This document shows positions 1 to 7,065 of a stretch of DNA of 9,875 nt, one piece after another. The first letter of the stretch is position 1; the number at the start of each line of letters is the position of its first letter. The stretch is from an uncultured Collinsella sp. (lineage in GTDB: Bacteria; Actinomycetota; Coriobacteriia; Coriobacteriales; Coriobacteriaceae). Location: contig CAJJTG010000059.1 in assembly GCA_905194675.1 (NCBI GenBank), forward strand, positions 1 to 9,875. The letters are read 5' to 3'. The notes under the pieces are model-generated. The model did no database searches and was not told the DNA's origin. It saw only the letters and a list, made by a program, of their open reading frames with translations. A program made the position numbers and the translations under genes.

Positions 1-1034
1 ATGAGGCGCACCACGCCGGCCTTGCCAAGGGCGGCGACCGCAGCGCCTATCTCGACATGCCCGATATCCTCAAAGCCCTGGGCGACCCGGTTGTTATGGC
101 TGCGACGGCCACCGCGACGGCTCCGGTCGTGGCCGAGCTTGCCCGCATGCTGCCGATTACTCGCACGGTGGTCGACGAGACCGTGCGCGAGAACTTGCGG
201 CTCGAGGACGACCGCGATCTTGCGAGCCGCGAAAACCGCCTGGTGTCCATCGTCGCGACGGGGGAGAAGACCGTCATCTACGTTAACTCGCGTGATCAGT
301 CCGTGGCGCTTGCCAAGACGCTACGCAAACGCGTTCCCGACTACGCGTCGCATATCGCCTTTTACAACGCGGGCCTTACGCGCACCGACCGCCATCGCGT
401 AGAGGAGGCGTTTCGTGACGGATGCCTCAGCTGCATTGTCTCGACCTCTGCCTTTGGCGAGGGCGTCAACCTTCCCGATATTCGCCATGTCGTGCTCTAC
501 CACATGCCGTTTGGCGCGATTGAGTTTAACCAGATGAGCGGCCGCGCCGGTCGCGATGGCCAGCCCGCCGTGATCCACCTGCTCTATTCGTCGCGCGACG
601 CCCGCATTAACGAGCGCCTACTCGACTGCTATGCGCCCGAGCGCGACGAGCTCGTCACGCTCTATCGCGCGCTGCAAACCATGTGGCGCTCCAACCGCGG
701 CAAGACCGGGGACGATTCCTTTAGCGCGAGCGATATCGACATCGCGCAGATGTGCCTTGCCATCGATGCTCGCACGCCGGTCGACGAGCGCTCGGTGGAG
801 AGTGGCCTGGGAATCTTCGAAGAGCTTGGTTTCTGTCGCGTTTCGGGGTTTGACGACACCCGTCGCATCGCGATGGCCGAAAACCCCGGCCGTGTGCAAT
901 TGAGCAGGTCAATTCGCTATTTGGAGGGGTTGCGTTCGCGCATGGAGTTCTCGGCTTTCCGGAGTTGGGCGCTCGATTCGTGCGCTTCTGATATGCTAGC
1001 CAAAGTTAACCGCCCGATCGTACCGCGGGCCTAG
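1..1034 (+). CDS. SF2 RecQ-like helicase, C-terminal part (partial at left edge); possibly the helicase half of a RecJ-type exonuclease
   Basis: The reading frame is open from base 3. The first two bases, AT, would complete an Asp codon, so the window begins inside a DEAH box (visible residues EAHHAG). About 343 residues are visible. Motif III-like TATAT lies near residues 35-39, a motif IV-like TVIYVNSR near 99-106, motif V GEGVNLPD near 152-159, and motif VI QMSGRAGRDG near 177-186 with both arginine-finger Args present. This is a complete helicase C-terminal lobe, so ATP-driven DNA unwinding is expected. After it comes a winged-helix-like tail (IFEELGF, then LSRSIRYLEGLRSR). From memory, that tail resembles the C-terminal domain of Firmicute RecJ (ssDNA-exonuc_C). 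RecJ also commonly lies near relA in Firmicutes, so a RecJ-helicase fusion is plausible, but the DHH part would be outside the window. The stop is TAG, 15 bp before relA, consistent with co-transcription. Confidence 0.85.
   Translation, partial: EAHHAGLAKGGDRSAYLDMPDILKALGDPVVMAATATATAPVVAELARMLPITRTVVDETVRENLRLEDDRDLASRENRLVSIVATGEKTVIYVNSRDQSVALAKTLRKRVPDYASHIAFYNAGLTRTDRHRVEEAFRDGCLSCIVSTSAFGEGVNLPDIRHVVLYHMPFGAIEFNQMSGRAGRDGQPAVIHLLYSSRDARINERLLDCYAPERDELVTLYRALQTMWRSNRGKTGDDSFSASDIDIAQMCLAIDARTPVDERSVESGLGIFEELGFCRVSGFDDTRRIAMAENPGRVQLSRSIRYLEGLRSRMEFSAFRSWALDSCASDMLAKVNRPIVPRA
989..997 (+). promoter_or_regulatory. Candidate extended -10 promoter for relA
   Basis: TGATATGCT matches the extended -10 pattern (TG, one base, then TATGCT). 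It lies within the last codons of the helicase gene, about 52 bp before the relA start. I see no good -35 at the usual spacing, which is typical of extended -10 promoters. It would let relA be expressed independently of the upstream gene. Confidence 0.4.
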
Positions 1035-1049
1035 GGGAAGGGGACCTCG

Positions 1050-3410
1050 ATGGATGCCGCAGCCCGTACCGCCCATGATTCCACCCTCCAGCCGTTCTCG
1101 GAGATGGAGCACTATAAGCATGCCGATGAGCTGCCGCCCGAGATTATGGCGGACAGCTACGACAAGCTGGAGCGCCTGTGCCTCAAATATATGAATGAGG
1201 ACGACTTTTCTAAGGTGGAGCAGGCCTATTGCTTTGCTGCCGAGAAGCACTGCAACCAAAAGCGCCGCTCGGGTGAGATGTACATCAACCATCCCGTCGA
1301 GGTGGCCATCATTTTGGCCGATCTCAAGATGGACTGCGATGTGGTGTGCGCCGCGCTGCTGCACGATACCGTCGAGGATACCGAGACCTCGCTTGCTGAT
1401 GTTTCCGGCCTGTTTGGCGATACGGTGGCCGAGCTCGTCGATGGCGTGACCAAGCTCACCAACATCGAAGTCGACAGCATGGACGAGAAACAGGCGCTCA
1501 CGCTGCGCAAGATGTTCCTCGCCATGTCCAAGGACATCCGCGTTATCATCGTCAAACTCGCCGACCGCCTGCATAATATGCGCACGCTCGCCGCCCTGCG
1601 CGAGGACCGTCGCCTGTTTAAGGCACGCGAGACTATGGACGTGTACGCGCCCCTGGCCGACCGTCTGGGCATGAGCTCCATTAAATGGGAACTCGAGGAC
1701 CTGTCCTTCTTCTACCTTGAACCCGACGCCTACCAGCGCATCGCACGCATGGTGGCGGAGTCGCGCGAGGTCCGTGAGCGCTATCTGGCCGAGACCATCA
1801 AGACGCTCACCGACGAGCTCAACCGCATTGGCCTGGAGGACTTCCAGATCAACGGCCGTTCCAAGCACTATTGGTCCATCTACCAAAAGATGAAGCGCAA
1901 GGGCAAGGAATTCTCCGAGATCTACGACCTGGTGGCACTGCGCGTCATCACGCATTCGGTGCGCGATTGCTACTCCACGCTCGGCGCGGTGCATACGCTG
2001 TGGCACCCCATGCCCGGGCGCTTTAAAGACTATATTGCCATGCCCAAGGTCAATAACTACCAGTCGCTCCATACGACGGTTATCGGCCCCACGGCTCGTC
2101 CGCTCGAGATTCAGATTCGTACCTACGAGATGCACGAGCAGGCCGAGTACGGTATTGCCGCCCACTGGCTCTATAAGAAGTCGGGCGGATCGTCTGCGTC
2201 TAAGACCAATGATGCCCAGCGTCTGGACGACCAGATTAACTGGCTCAAGCATTCGCTCGATTGGGCGGCGTCTGACGAAATCACCGATGCCAAGGAATAC
2301 CTGCACTCGCTGAAGGTCGACTTGTTTGACCAGGAGATTTTTGTCTTTACGCCCAAGGGCGAGGTCATGGCGCTTCGTGCCGGCTCTACACCGCTCGACT
2401 TTGCCTACGCCGTCCATACCGAGGTCGGCAACCACTGCGTCGGTGCCAAGATCAACGGTGCGGTGGCGCCGCTTACGCACGAGATCAAGACGGGTGACCG
2501 TGTCGAGATTTTGACCAACAAGAGCTCTAAGCCGTCGCGCGATTGGCTCAAGATCGTCAAGACACCTTCGGCCAAGTCAAAGATTCGCCGTTACTTCGCC
2601 GCCGCGACCAAAGACGATGACGCTGCTGCCGGCCGCGATATACTGGCCAAGGACCTGCGCAAGCGCGGGTATGGCATCTCTACGCCGCGCTCGACGCGTG
2701 CGCTCAACGCCGTGGCGGAGCAGTTTAACTACAAGCAGCTCGAGGACCTGTTTGCCGCCGTTGGTGCGGGTAAAGTCGCCCCGCGTGCCGTGGGCAACAA
2801 AGTCGAGCAGATTTTGGACCCCAAGCCTGAGGAGCAGCTCACCAAGGCCGAGGCCATTGCCGAGGTCGTGAAGCAGCCTGCGCGCGGATCAAACCGCAAG
2901 CCGCAAAAGCGCGGCAAGAGCGCCAGCAACGGTATCATCGTCAAAGGCGAGAGCAACAGCGGCCTGCTGGTCCGTCTGGCGCATTGCTGCAATCCGGTGA
3001 CGGGCGACGACATCGTCGGTTTCATCACGCGCGGTCGCGGCGTTTCGGTTCATCGCGCCAACTGCCCCAACGTCAAGGGTCTTATGGAGCATCCCGAGCG
3101 CATGATCGAAGTGGAGTGGGACGGCGCTGCCGACACCCTCTTCCAGGTCGAGATCGTGGTCGAGTGCCTGGATCGTATGGGCTTGCTCAAGGACGTCACC
3201 ATCGCCATTGGCGATGCGGGCGGCAATATCCTTTCTGCCGCCACGTCGACCAACCGCGAGGGTATTGCAACCCTGCGCTTTATGGTCGAGATTTCGGACG
3301 CGAGTGGTCTGGATCCGCTGCTGGCCTCCATCAGCAGCGTTGACTCGGTCTACGACGCGCGCCGCCTGATGCCCGGCGAGGGTGGAGCCCAGCTTAAGCG
3401 CCGCGTTTAG
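1050..3410 (+). CDS. relA: Bifunctional (p)ppGpp synthetase/hydrolase, RelA/SpoT (Rel) family
   Basis: This 786-residue protein has the full long-Rel architecture. The HD hydrolase domain spans about residues 50-200, with H81 in YINHP and the HD pair H105-D106 in LLHDTVEDT. The synthetase domain spans about 240-375, with GRSKHYWSIYQKMKRK and YQSLHTTV. The TGS domain is at about 428-490. The CC/zinc-finger-like segment has C646, C647, H668 and C672. A C-terminal ACT domain is at about 697-772. The synthetase carries RFKD (324-327), the RXKD signature of bifunctional Rel enzymes rather than the EXDD of synthetase-only RelA. It should therefore both make (p)ppGpp from GTP or GDP plus ATP and degrade it, with the TGS-ACT half contacting stalled ribosomes. 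Start: the purine-rich AGGGGAAGGGG at 1033-1043 lies 6 bp before ATG 1050. A basic, low-complexity linker (about 606-627) separates the TGS region from the zinc-finger segment. Confidence 0.96.
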   Translation: MDAAARTAHDSTLQPFSEMEHYKHADELPPEIMADSYDKLERLCLKYMNEDDFSKVEQAYCFAAEKHCNQKRRSGEMYINHPVEVAIILADLKMDCDVVCAALLHDTVEDTETSLADVSGLFGDTVAELVDGVTKLTNIEVDSMDEKQALTLRKMFLAMSKDIRVIIVKLADRLHNMRTLAALREDRRLFKARETMDVYAPLADRLGMSSIKWELEDLSFFYLEPDAYQRIARMVAESREVRERYLAETIKTLTDELNRIGLEDFQINGRSKHYWSIYQKMKRKGKEFSEIYDLVALRVITHSVRDCYSTLGAVHTLWHPMPGRFKDYIAMPKVNNYQSLHTTVIGPTARPLEIQIRTYEMHEQAEYGIAAHWLYKKSGGSSASKTNDAQRLDDQINWLKHSLDWAASDEITDAKEYLHSLKVDLFDQEIFVFTPKGEVMALRAGSTPLDFAYAVHTEVGNHCVGAKINGAVAPLTHEIKTGDRVEILTNKSSKPSRDWLKIVKTPSAKSKIRRYFAAATKDDDAAAGRDILAKDLRKRGYGISTPRSTRALNAVAEQFNYKQLEDLFAAVGAGKVAPRAVGNKVEQILDPKPEEQLTKAEAIAEVVKQPARGSNRKPQKRGKSASNGIIVKGESNSGLLVRLAHCCNPVTGDDIVGFITRGRGVSVHRANCPNVKGLMEHPERMIEVEWDGAADTLFQVEIVVECLDRMGLLKDVTIAIGDAGGNILSAATSTNREGIATLRFMVEISDASGLDPLLASISSVDSVYDARRLMPGEGGAQLKRRV

Positions 3411-3443
3411 TCGCGACGAACGTGCCACATTATCGATATTCGC

Positions 3444-3474
3444 TACACTCGAGGCATCGTTTGATGCCTCGAGT
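3444..3474 (+). other. Perfect 12-bp hairpin overlapping a candidate -10 element between relA and the hydrolase
   Basis: ACTCGAGGCATC (3447-3458) and its exact complement (3463-3474) flank the 4-base loop GTTT. No T-run follows, so this is not a canonical intrinsic terminator. TACACT at 3444-3449 looks like a -10 element and overlaps the left arm; its context CGCTACACT resembles CGCTACAAT at 5549-5557. If transcription starts about 7 bp after the -10, it would begin inside the left arm, and only read-through RNA from relA would carry the full hairpin. The role (weak terminator, RNA processing site or operator) is not determined. Confidence 0.5.
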
Positions 3475-3494
3475 TCTATAGAGAGGAGGGGGGC

Positions 3495-4178
3495 ATGAGT
3501 GCTGTGTCCTTGGATTTAACTCCCAAGGGATCGGTCGAGATTGAGACGCTCGTAAACGGTCCCATTCAGACCAATAGCTATGCTGTTATTTCGGACAATG
3601 AGTGCGTGATTATCGACCCTGCGTGGGAAGGCGAGCGCCTGGTGGAGCATATTCGAGCCGAGCATCCCGGCGTACGCGTGCTTGGCGCCGTATGCACTCA
3701 TGGCCATGCCGATCATGTTGGTGGTGTTGCCGGCGTGCGAACCACCGTTGGCGAGGGCTGCCGGTATGAGCTGTGCGCTAAGGATGTGGCGGTGCCGCAT
3801 GCGAACATCGAGGAACAGCGAGCTATGTGGGGCATTGAGACGCCCGACCCCGGGGAGCCGACGCGCCTGCTCGCCGAGGGCGATGCTATCGAGGTGGGCG
3901 ATATCTGCCTGCAGGTGATCGAGACACCAGGGCATACGCCGGGCGGGATCGTCTTGTTCGCCGCCACCGAGCAGGGGAACATTGCCTTTGTGGGCGACAC
4001 GCTATTCCCGGGCAGCCACGGCCGCACCGATCTTGCCGGTGGCGACGAGGCGGCGATTCTGCGCTCGCTCTCCAAGCTCGCCCGGCTTCTCCCGCCCGAT
4101 ACCGTTTGCCTAACCGGCCATGGCGATTCGACCACCATGGCGCGCGAACTCATGCAGAACCCGTTCATGCAGGTATAG
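3495..4178 (+). CDS. Metallo-beta-lactamase-fold hydrolase, glyoxalase II-like
   Basis: This is a 227-residue cytosolic protein with no signal peptide or membrane segment. It has the complete metal site of the glyoxalase II/YcbL branch: THGHADHVGG (H69, H71, D73, H74), H147 in PGHTPGG, D168 in GDTLF and H209 in TGHGDS. The FPGSHGRTDL segment after D168 is typical of short, single-domain glyoxalase-II-like enzymes. Hydrolysis of a thioester such as S-lactoylglutathione, or of another thiol conjugate, is the family expectation. It lacks the C-terminal substrate-binding domain of classical GloB, so the true substrate is unknown. Start: AGGAGG at 3484-3489, 5 bp before ATG 3495, is strong. An MBL-fold hydrolase downstream of relA is a familiar arrangement in Gram-positive bacteria. 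An 84-bp gap with its own candidate -10 separates it from relA. Confidence 0.9.
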   Translation: MSAVSLDLTPKGSVEIETLVNGPIQTNSYAVISDNECVIIDPAWEGERLVEHIRAEHPGVRVLGAVCTHGHADHVGGVAGVRTTVGEGCRYELCAKDVAVPHANIEEQRAMWGIETPDPGEPTRLLAEGDAIEVGDICLQVIETPGHTPGGIVLFAATEQGNIAFVGDTLFPGSHGRTDLAGGDEAAILRSLSKLARLLPPDTVCLTGHGDSTTMARELMQNPFMQV

Positions 4179-4231
4179 CTTGATAGTCGGCTTTTAAAGC
4201 ACGAGAAGCGTCCAAACGTCAAGCTATTTTT
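4176..4231 (+). terminator. Possible intrinsic terminator after the hydrolase gene
   Basis: TAGCTTGA (4176-4183, overlapping the TAG stop) pairs with TCAAGCTA (4219-4226), immediately followed by TTTTT (4227-4231). The 35-base interior can form its own arm (GCTTTT with GAGAAGC, including a G-U pair). The stem is short and the loop large, so termination may be weak. Confidence 0.4.
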
Positions 4232-4296
4232 CCCCAACGGGTCGATTCCGTAGGGCAAACGGTCAAAAAAAGTCTGTTTGGACGATATTCGTGAAC

Positions 4297-4308
4297 AAAC
4301 GAACGTTT
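4297..4308. promoter_or_regulatory. Candidate operator: AAACG-AA-CGTTT dyad upstream of fba
   Basis: This perfect 5-bp dyad with a 2-bp centre is too tight to be an RNA hairpin, so it reads as a DNA-binding site. It overlaps the -35 position of the fba promoter, where a bound protein would be expected to repress. The regulator is not identifiable from this window. Confidence 0.25.
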
Positions 4309-4333
4309 ATGCTCGGGTGCGCCGTGGTAAAAT
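4306..4333 (+). promoter_or_regulatory. fba promoter with extended -10
   Basis: TGGTAAAAT at 4325-4333 gives an extended -10 (TG, G, TAAAAT). A weak -35-like TTTATG lies at 4306-4311 with a 16-bp spacer. The predicted transcript starts near 4340, leaving a leader of about 34 nt before ATG 4374, with AGGAGG just upstream of the start. Confidence 0.55.
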
Positions 4334-4373
4334 CTCAGGCGTTATCGGAGCAACCTTACAGGAGGTTTCTTTT

Positions 4374-5240
4374 ATGCTCGTCAACGCAGCAGACATGCTC
4401 AAGAAGGCCGAGGCCGGCAAGTACGGTCTCGGTGCCTTCAACACTAACAACCTCGAGTGGACCCTGGCTATTCTCCAGGCCGCCGAGGAGGCCAAGTCTC
4501 CGCTGATCCTTCAGTGCACCGCTGGTGCCGCTAAGTGGATGGGCGGTTTCAAGGTCTGCGCCGACATGGTCAAGGCTGCCGTCGAGGCCACGGGCGTTAC
4601 CGTTCCCGTCGCCCTTCACCTCGATCACGGTTCTTACGAGGACTGCTTCAAGTGCATCGAGGCCGGCTTCACGTCCATCATGTATGACGGCTCTCACGAG
4701 GAGACCTTCCAGCTTAACCTCGACCGCACCAAGGAGCTCGTTGAGCTTGCCCACTCCAAGGGCATGTCCATCGAGGCCGAGGTCGGCGGCATCGGCGGCA
4801 CCGAGGACGGCGTGACCTCCAGCGGCGAGCTCGCTGATCCTGCTGAGTGCAAGCAGATCGCTGACCTGGGCGTCGACTTCCTCGCCTGCGGCATCGGCAA
4901 CATCCACGGCGTGTATCCCGCCGACTGGGCTGGCCTTTCCTTCGAGCGCCTGGGCGAGATCAAGGCCCAGACCGGCGACCTGCCCCTCGTCCTGCACGGT
5001 GGCACCGGCATCCCCGAGGATCAGATCAAGAAGGCCATTTCCCTGGGCATCTCCAAGATCAACGTCAACACCGACCTGCAGCTCGTCTTCGCCAAGGGCG
5101 TCCGCGAGTACATCGAGGCTGGCAAGGATCAGCAGGGCAAGGGCTTTGACCCCCGCAAGCTCCTCAAGCCTGGTCGCGACAACATCGTTGCCCGCACCAA
5201 GGAGCTCATGGAGGAGTTTGGCTCCGTCAACAAGGCGTAA
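4374..5240 (+). CDS. fba: Class II (zinc-dependent) fructose-bisphosphate aldolase
   Basis: This 288-residue protein should reversibly cleave fructose-1,6-bisphosphate into dihydroxyacetone phosphate and glyceraldehyde-3-phosphate in glycolysis and gluconeogenesis. The N-terminus (MLVNAADMLKKA, GAFNTNN) is typical of the family. HLDHG gives catalytic D84 and zinc ligand H85. A second zinc ligand is H178 in GNIHGVY and a third is H208 in VLHGGTG. The flexible loop GGIGGTEDG is at 138-146, and the NVNTDLQ phosphate-binding segment is near 230-236. Tagatose-bisphosphate aldolase is the main alternative, but the length and single-copy housekeeping appearance favour Fba. ATG 4374 has AGGAGG at 4360-4365 with 8-bp spacing; an in-frame extension upstream to 4278 has no ribosome site and runs through the promoter, so I rejected it. 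Codons strongly favour C endings (AAG, CTC, GTC, ATC), as in highly expressed genes. Confidence 0.95.
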   Translation: MLVNAADMLKKAEAGKYGLGAFNTNNLEWTLAILQAAEEAKSPLILQCTAGAAKWMGGFKVCADMVKAAVEATGVTVPVALHLDHGSYEDCFKCIEAGFTSIMYDGSHEETFQLNLDRTKELVELAHSKGMSIEAEVGGIGGTEDGVTSSGELADPAECKQIADLGVDFLACGIGNIHGVYPADWAGLSFERLGEIKAQTGDLPLVLHGGTGIPEDQIKKAISLGISKINVNTDLQLVFAKGVREYIEAGKDQQGKGFDPRKLLKPGRDNIVARTKELMEEFGSVNKA

Positions 5241-5371
5241 GTAGCGGTTTAACTTCCCGCCGGAGGCCCCGTTTCCCCTACGCTGTTTCCCTCGCGCTCA
5301 CCTGGCTTCGCCAGAAGTCGCGCGACGGAATCAGCTCCGGGGAAACGGGGCCTCCTTCGTTAACTCGCTAC
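5241..5371. repeat. Long imperfect inverted repeat (131 bp) directly after the fba stop codon
   Basis: The core is a perfect 17-bp inverted repeat: GGAGGCCCCGTTTCCCC at 5262-5278 and its complement at 5339-5355. Outside it, GTAGCGGTTTAAC (5241-5253) matches the complement of 5359-5371 at 11 of 13 positions. Inside it, TCGCGC (5292-5297) pairs with GCGCGA (5320-5325), and CTGGC-TTC-GCCAG forms the apex (5302-5314). The whole element can fold as one long stem. No U-tract follows, so it is not a standard terminator. It could be a repetitive extragenic palindrome, a MITE-like remnant, or an mRNA 3'-end stabiliser for fba. Confidence 0.75.
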
Positions 5372-5488
5372 AGGGTTACTGGGCTGAATTAAGATGGCTA
5401 CTGGCTTTGCCAGAAGTCGCGCCAAGGAAGCAGTTCCGGGGGACGGGGCTTCCTTCGTTTAACGCCGCAGGGTTACGAGGCTGAATTA
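5302..5488. repeat. Two diverged direct copies (about 90 bp each) of the right half of the inverted repeat
   Basis: Copy 1 (5302-5391) and copy 2 (5401-5488) share, in the same order, CTGGCTT-GCCAGAAGTCGCG, a GGAA-CAG-TCCGGGG segment, ACGGGGC-TCCTTCGTT, CAGGGTTAC and GGCTGAATTA. They differ by scattered substitutions and small indels. Copy 2 keeps the apex hairpin (CTGGC-TTT-GCCAG) but has no left arm. No coding sequence is visible in 5241-5592. Confidence 0.7.
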
Positions 5489-5518
5489 TTTATTTGACTA
5501 CCGTTCAGCGGTGTTGAT

Positions 5519-5544
5519 GGCTCCCTTGTTGGGGCTTTCTTTTT
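5519..5544 (+). terminator. Intrinsic terminator-like hairpin upstream of the transglutaminase gene
   Basis: GGCTCC (5519-5524) pairs with GGGGCT (5531-5536), including two G-U pairs, and is followed by TTTCTTTTT (5536-5544). It would end transcription arriving from fba. Its right arm overlaps the predicted -35 of the next promoter. Confidence 0.45.
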
Positions 5545-5557
5545 ATCTCGCTACAAT
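5529..5557 (+). promoter_or_regulatory. Promoter of the transglutaminase-like gene
   Basis: TTGGGG (5529-5534), a 17-bp spacer, then TACAAT (5552-5557). The -10 is 5 of 6 to consensus; the -35 keeps only TTG. The predicted transcript starts near 5564, about 29 nt before ATG 5593. Confidence 0.5.
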
Positions 5558-5592
5558 GGGCTTCAAGCGTTCTAGTGACTTGGAGTTTTGGT

Positions 5593-7026
5593 ATGGCTGT
5601 TATTAATGTACTGCCTTCGGATGGGAAGGTTATTGACGAGGGTCCAGTTGGTTGCTCTGCTGATGTTTGCTGTGATGACTTTCGTCATCTCGATGTTGGA
5701 CTGCCGCCCGAGATTCTTCGTCTTAAGGATGCCGGGTATTTGACGCAGGCTGTTGCTGCCTGCGATCGCCTTTTGGAGCAGAACCCTGAGCCTTCGCTGG
5801 CTGCTTGTGTTCGTGCAGAGCGGTATCGCATGCTCGAGACGCCGCTTCATTTTTCGGTGTCGCGTGATCGGGCCATTGCGATGATTTGCGAGGAGTGGCC
5901 TGAGTTTACCGAGGAGCAGTTTGACGATCTGATTGACCGTAAGCGTATTGACTGGCGCTTTATCGATGGCGAGCTGTTCGTTCTCGACAACTTCCTCGAT
6001 TCGCTTCGCGTATATCCCAAAGAGGTCCCCGGCATGCGTCCCGATCCTACGGACGGAATTGCACTGCGCAACGAGATGCTCAAGGAGATGGAGTCGCAAA
6101 ACGGATTGGCTCGCGTCATTACGCTTAAAGCGTCTGTGTCTGTCCCCGGCGCTCTAGAGGGGGAGACCGTTCGCGCTTGGCTTCCCGTTGCCGCCACCTG
6201 CCGCCAGCAGTCTCGGGTCGAGATTCTCGACATGACGCCGGAGGGTGCTGTTGCTCCCGCGAACGCTTCGGCACGTACCGCCTCGTGGTCTTCTTCGAGT
6301 GAACGCTCATTCTCGGTGACCTATCGTTATCACATCGATGCTGCTTATTGTGATGTCTACGGTGGCACACTTCCGGTTCATCCGCGTATGGACGCGCCTC
6401 TGCCCGAGGATATTTCCGAGGACCGTCCGCACATTGCATTCACGCCGTATCTGCTGCAGCTGACGGCCGGTGTTGTTGACGGACTCGAGGATCCGCTCGA
6501 TCGCGCCCGTGCTATCTATGATTACCTGACGCAGCATATCGACTATCGCTATCAGCCGCCGTACTTGCTTTTGGGATCTATTGCCGATGACTGCGCGCAT
6601 TCGCTCCGCGGCGATTGCGGCGTTATGGCGCTCACGTTTATCACCATGTGCCGTATCGCGGGCGTGCCCGCCCGTTGGCAGAGCGGCCTGTACGTTGCGC
6701 CCGATTCGGTGGGGTCGCACGACTGGGCAGAGTTCTATACGCCGCAGACCGGTTGGCTCAACGCCGATGTGTCATTTGGATCTTCTGCTCGCAGGATGGG
6801 GGAGGAGTGGCGCCGCCGTCACTACTTTGGCAATTTCGACCCGTGGCGTATGGTGGCCAACAATCGATTCCAGGCAGAGTTTGAGCCCTCTTTCGACGGC
6901 ATGCGCGAGGACCCTTACGATAACCAGATGGGTGAGGCTTCGGTCGGCGGTCGCGGATGCCGTCAGCGTGAGATGCTCCGCACGGTCGAACTCATCGAAA
7001 TGCTCGAAGTTCCATTTTCGGACTAA
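5593..7026 (+). CDS. Transglutaminase-like (transglut_core) domain protein, cytosolic
   Basis: This 477-residue protein has no signal peptide and no membrane segment. The C-terminal half carries a transglutaminase/papain-like core. C342 lies in GDCGVMALTF, followed by CRIAGVPARWQSG; H376 is in SHDWAEFY and D392 in LNADVSFG. These form a complete Cys-His-Asp triad, so a thiol hydrolase (peptidase or amidase) or transamidase activity is possible. The N-terminal 180 or so residues look helical and acidic and are unrecognised. A beta-rich stretch (about 175-260) of the kind often found before transglutaminase cores follows. Start: GGAG at 5582-5585, 7 bp before ATG 5593; an in-frame GTG at 5575 lacks such a site. 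Early codons are richer in T-ending forms (GTT, GCT, CTT) than those of fba, suggesting modest expression. It appears monocistronic, between its own promoter and the tRNA. Substrate and pathway are unknown. Confidence 0.88.
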   Translation: MAVINVLPSDGKVIDEGPVGCSADVCCDDFRHLDVGLPPEILRLKDAGYLTQAVAACDRLLEQNPEPSLAACVRAERYRMLETPLHFSVSRDRAIAMICEEWPEFTEEQFDDLIDRKRIDWRFIDGELFVLDNFLDSLRVYPKEVPGMRPDPTDGIALRNEMLKEMESQNGLARVITLKASVSVPGALEGETVRAWLPVAATCRQQSRVEILDMTPEGAVAPANASARTASWSSSSERSFSVTYRYHIDAAYCDVYGGTLPVHPRMDAPLPEDISEDRPHIAFTPYLLQLTAGVVDGLEDPLDRARAIYDYLTQHIDYRYQPPYLLLGSIADDCAHSLRGDCGVMALTFITMCRIAGVPARWQSGLYVAPDSVGSHDWAEFYTPQTGWLNADVSFGSSARRMGEEWRRRHYFGNFDPWRMVANNRFQAEFEPSFDGMREDPYDNQMGEASVGGRGCRQREMLRTVELIEMLEVPFSD

Positions 7027-7040
7027 TCGGTAGAAAGCTG

Positions 7041-7049
7041 TGATAAACT
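7041..7049 (+). promoter_or_regulatory. Extended -10 promoter of tRNA-Leu
   Basis: TGATAAACT gives TG, one base and TAAACT, 16 bp before the mature tRNA 5' end. No clear -35 is visible. It lies just after the transglutaminase stop codon. Confidence 0.5.
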
Positions 7050-7065
7050 AACTCACGCATTACGT

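Noticed and set aside
996..2480. 494-codon open frame on the minus strand opposite relA
   Set aside because: It lies wholly antisense to the well-conserved HD, synthetase and TGS domains of relA. Long antisense frames are expected from the GC-rich third positions of relA. It has no ribosome site or recognisable domain.
4278..4373. Upstream extension of the aldolase frame to 4278
   Set aside because: It would run through the predicted promoter and the AGGAGG site. The family N-terminus begins at ATG 4374.
5241..5488. CRISPR-like array after fba
   Set aside because: There are only two diverged long copies, with large internal palindromes and no uniform short repeats or spacers.
5575..5592. 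GTG 5575 as the transglutaminase start
   Set aside because: It has no Shine-Dalgarno upstream and lies only about 11 nt after the predicted transcript start. ATG 5593 has GGAG at good spacing.
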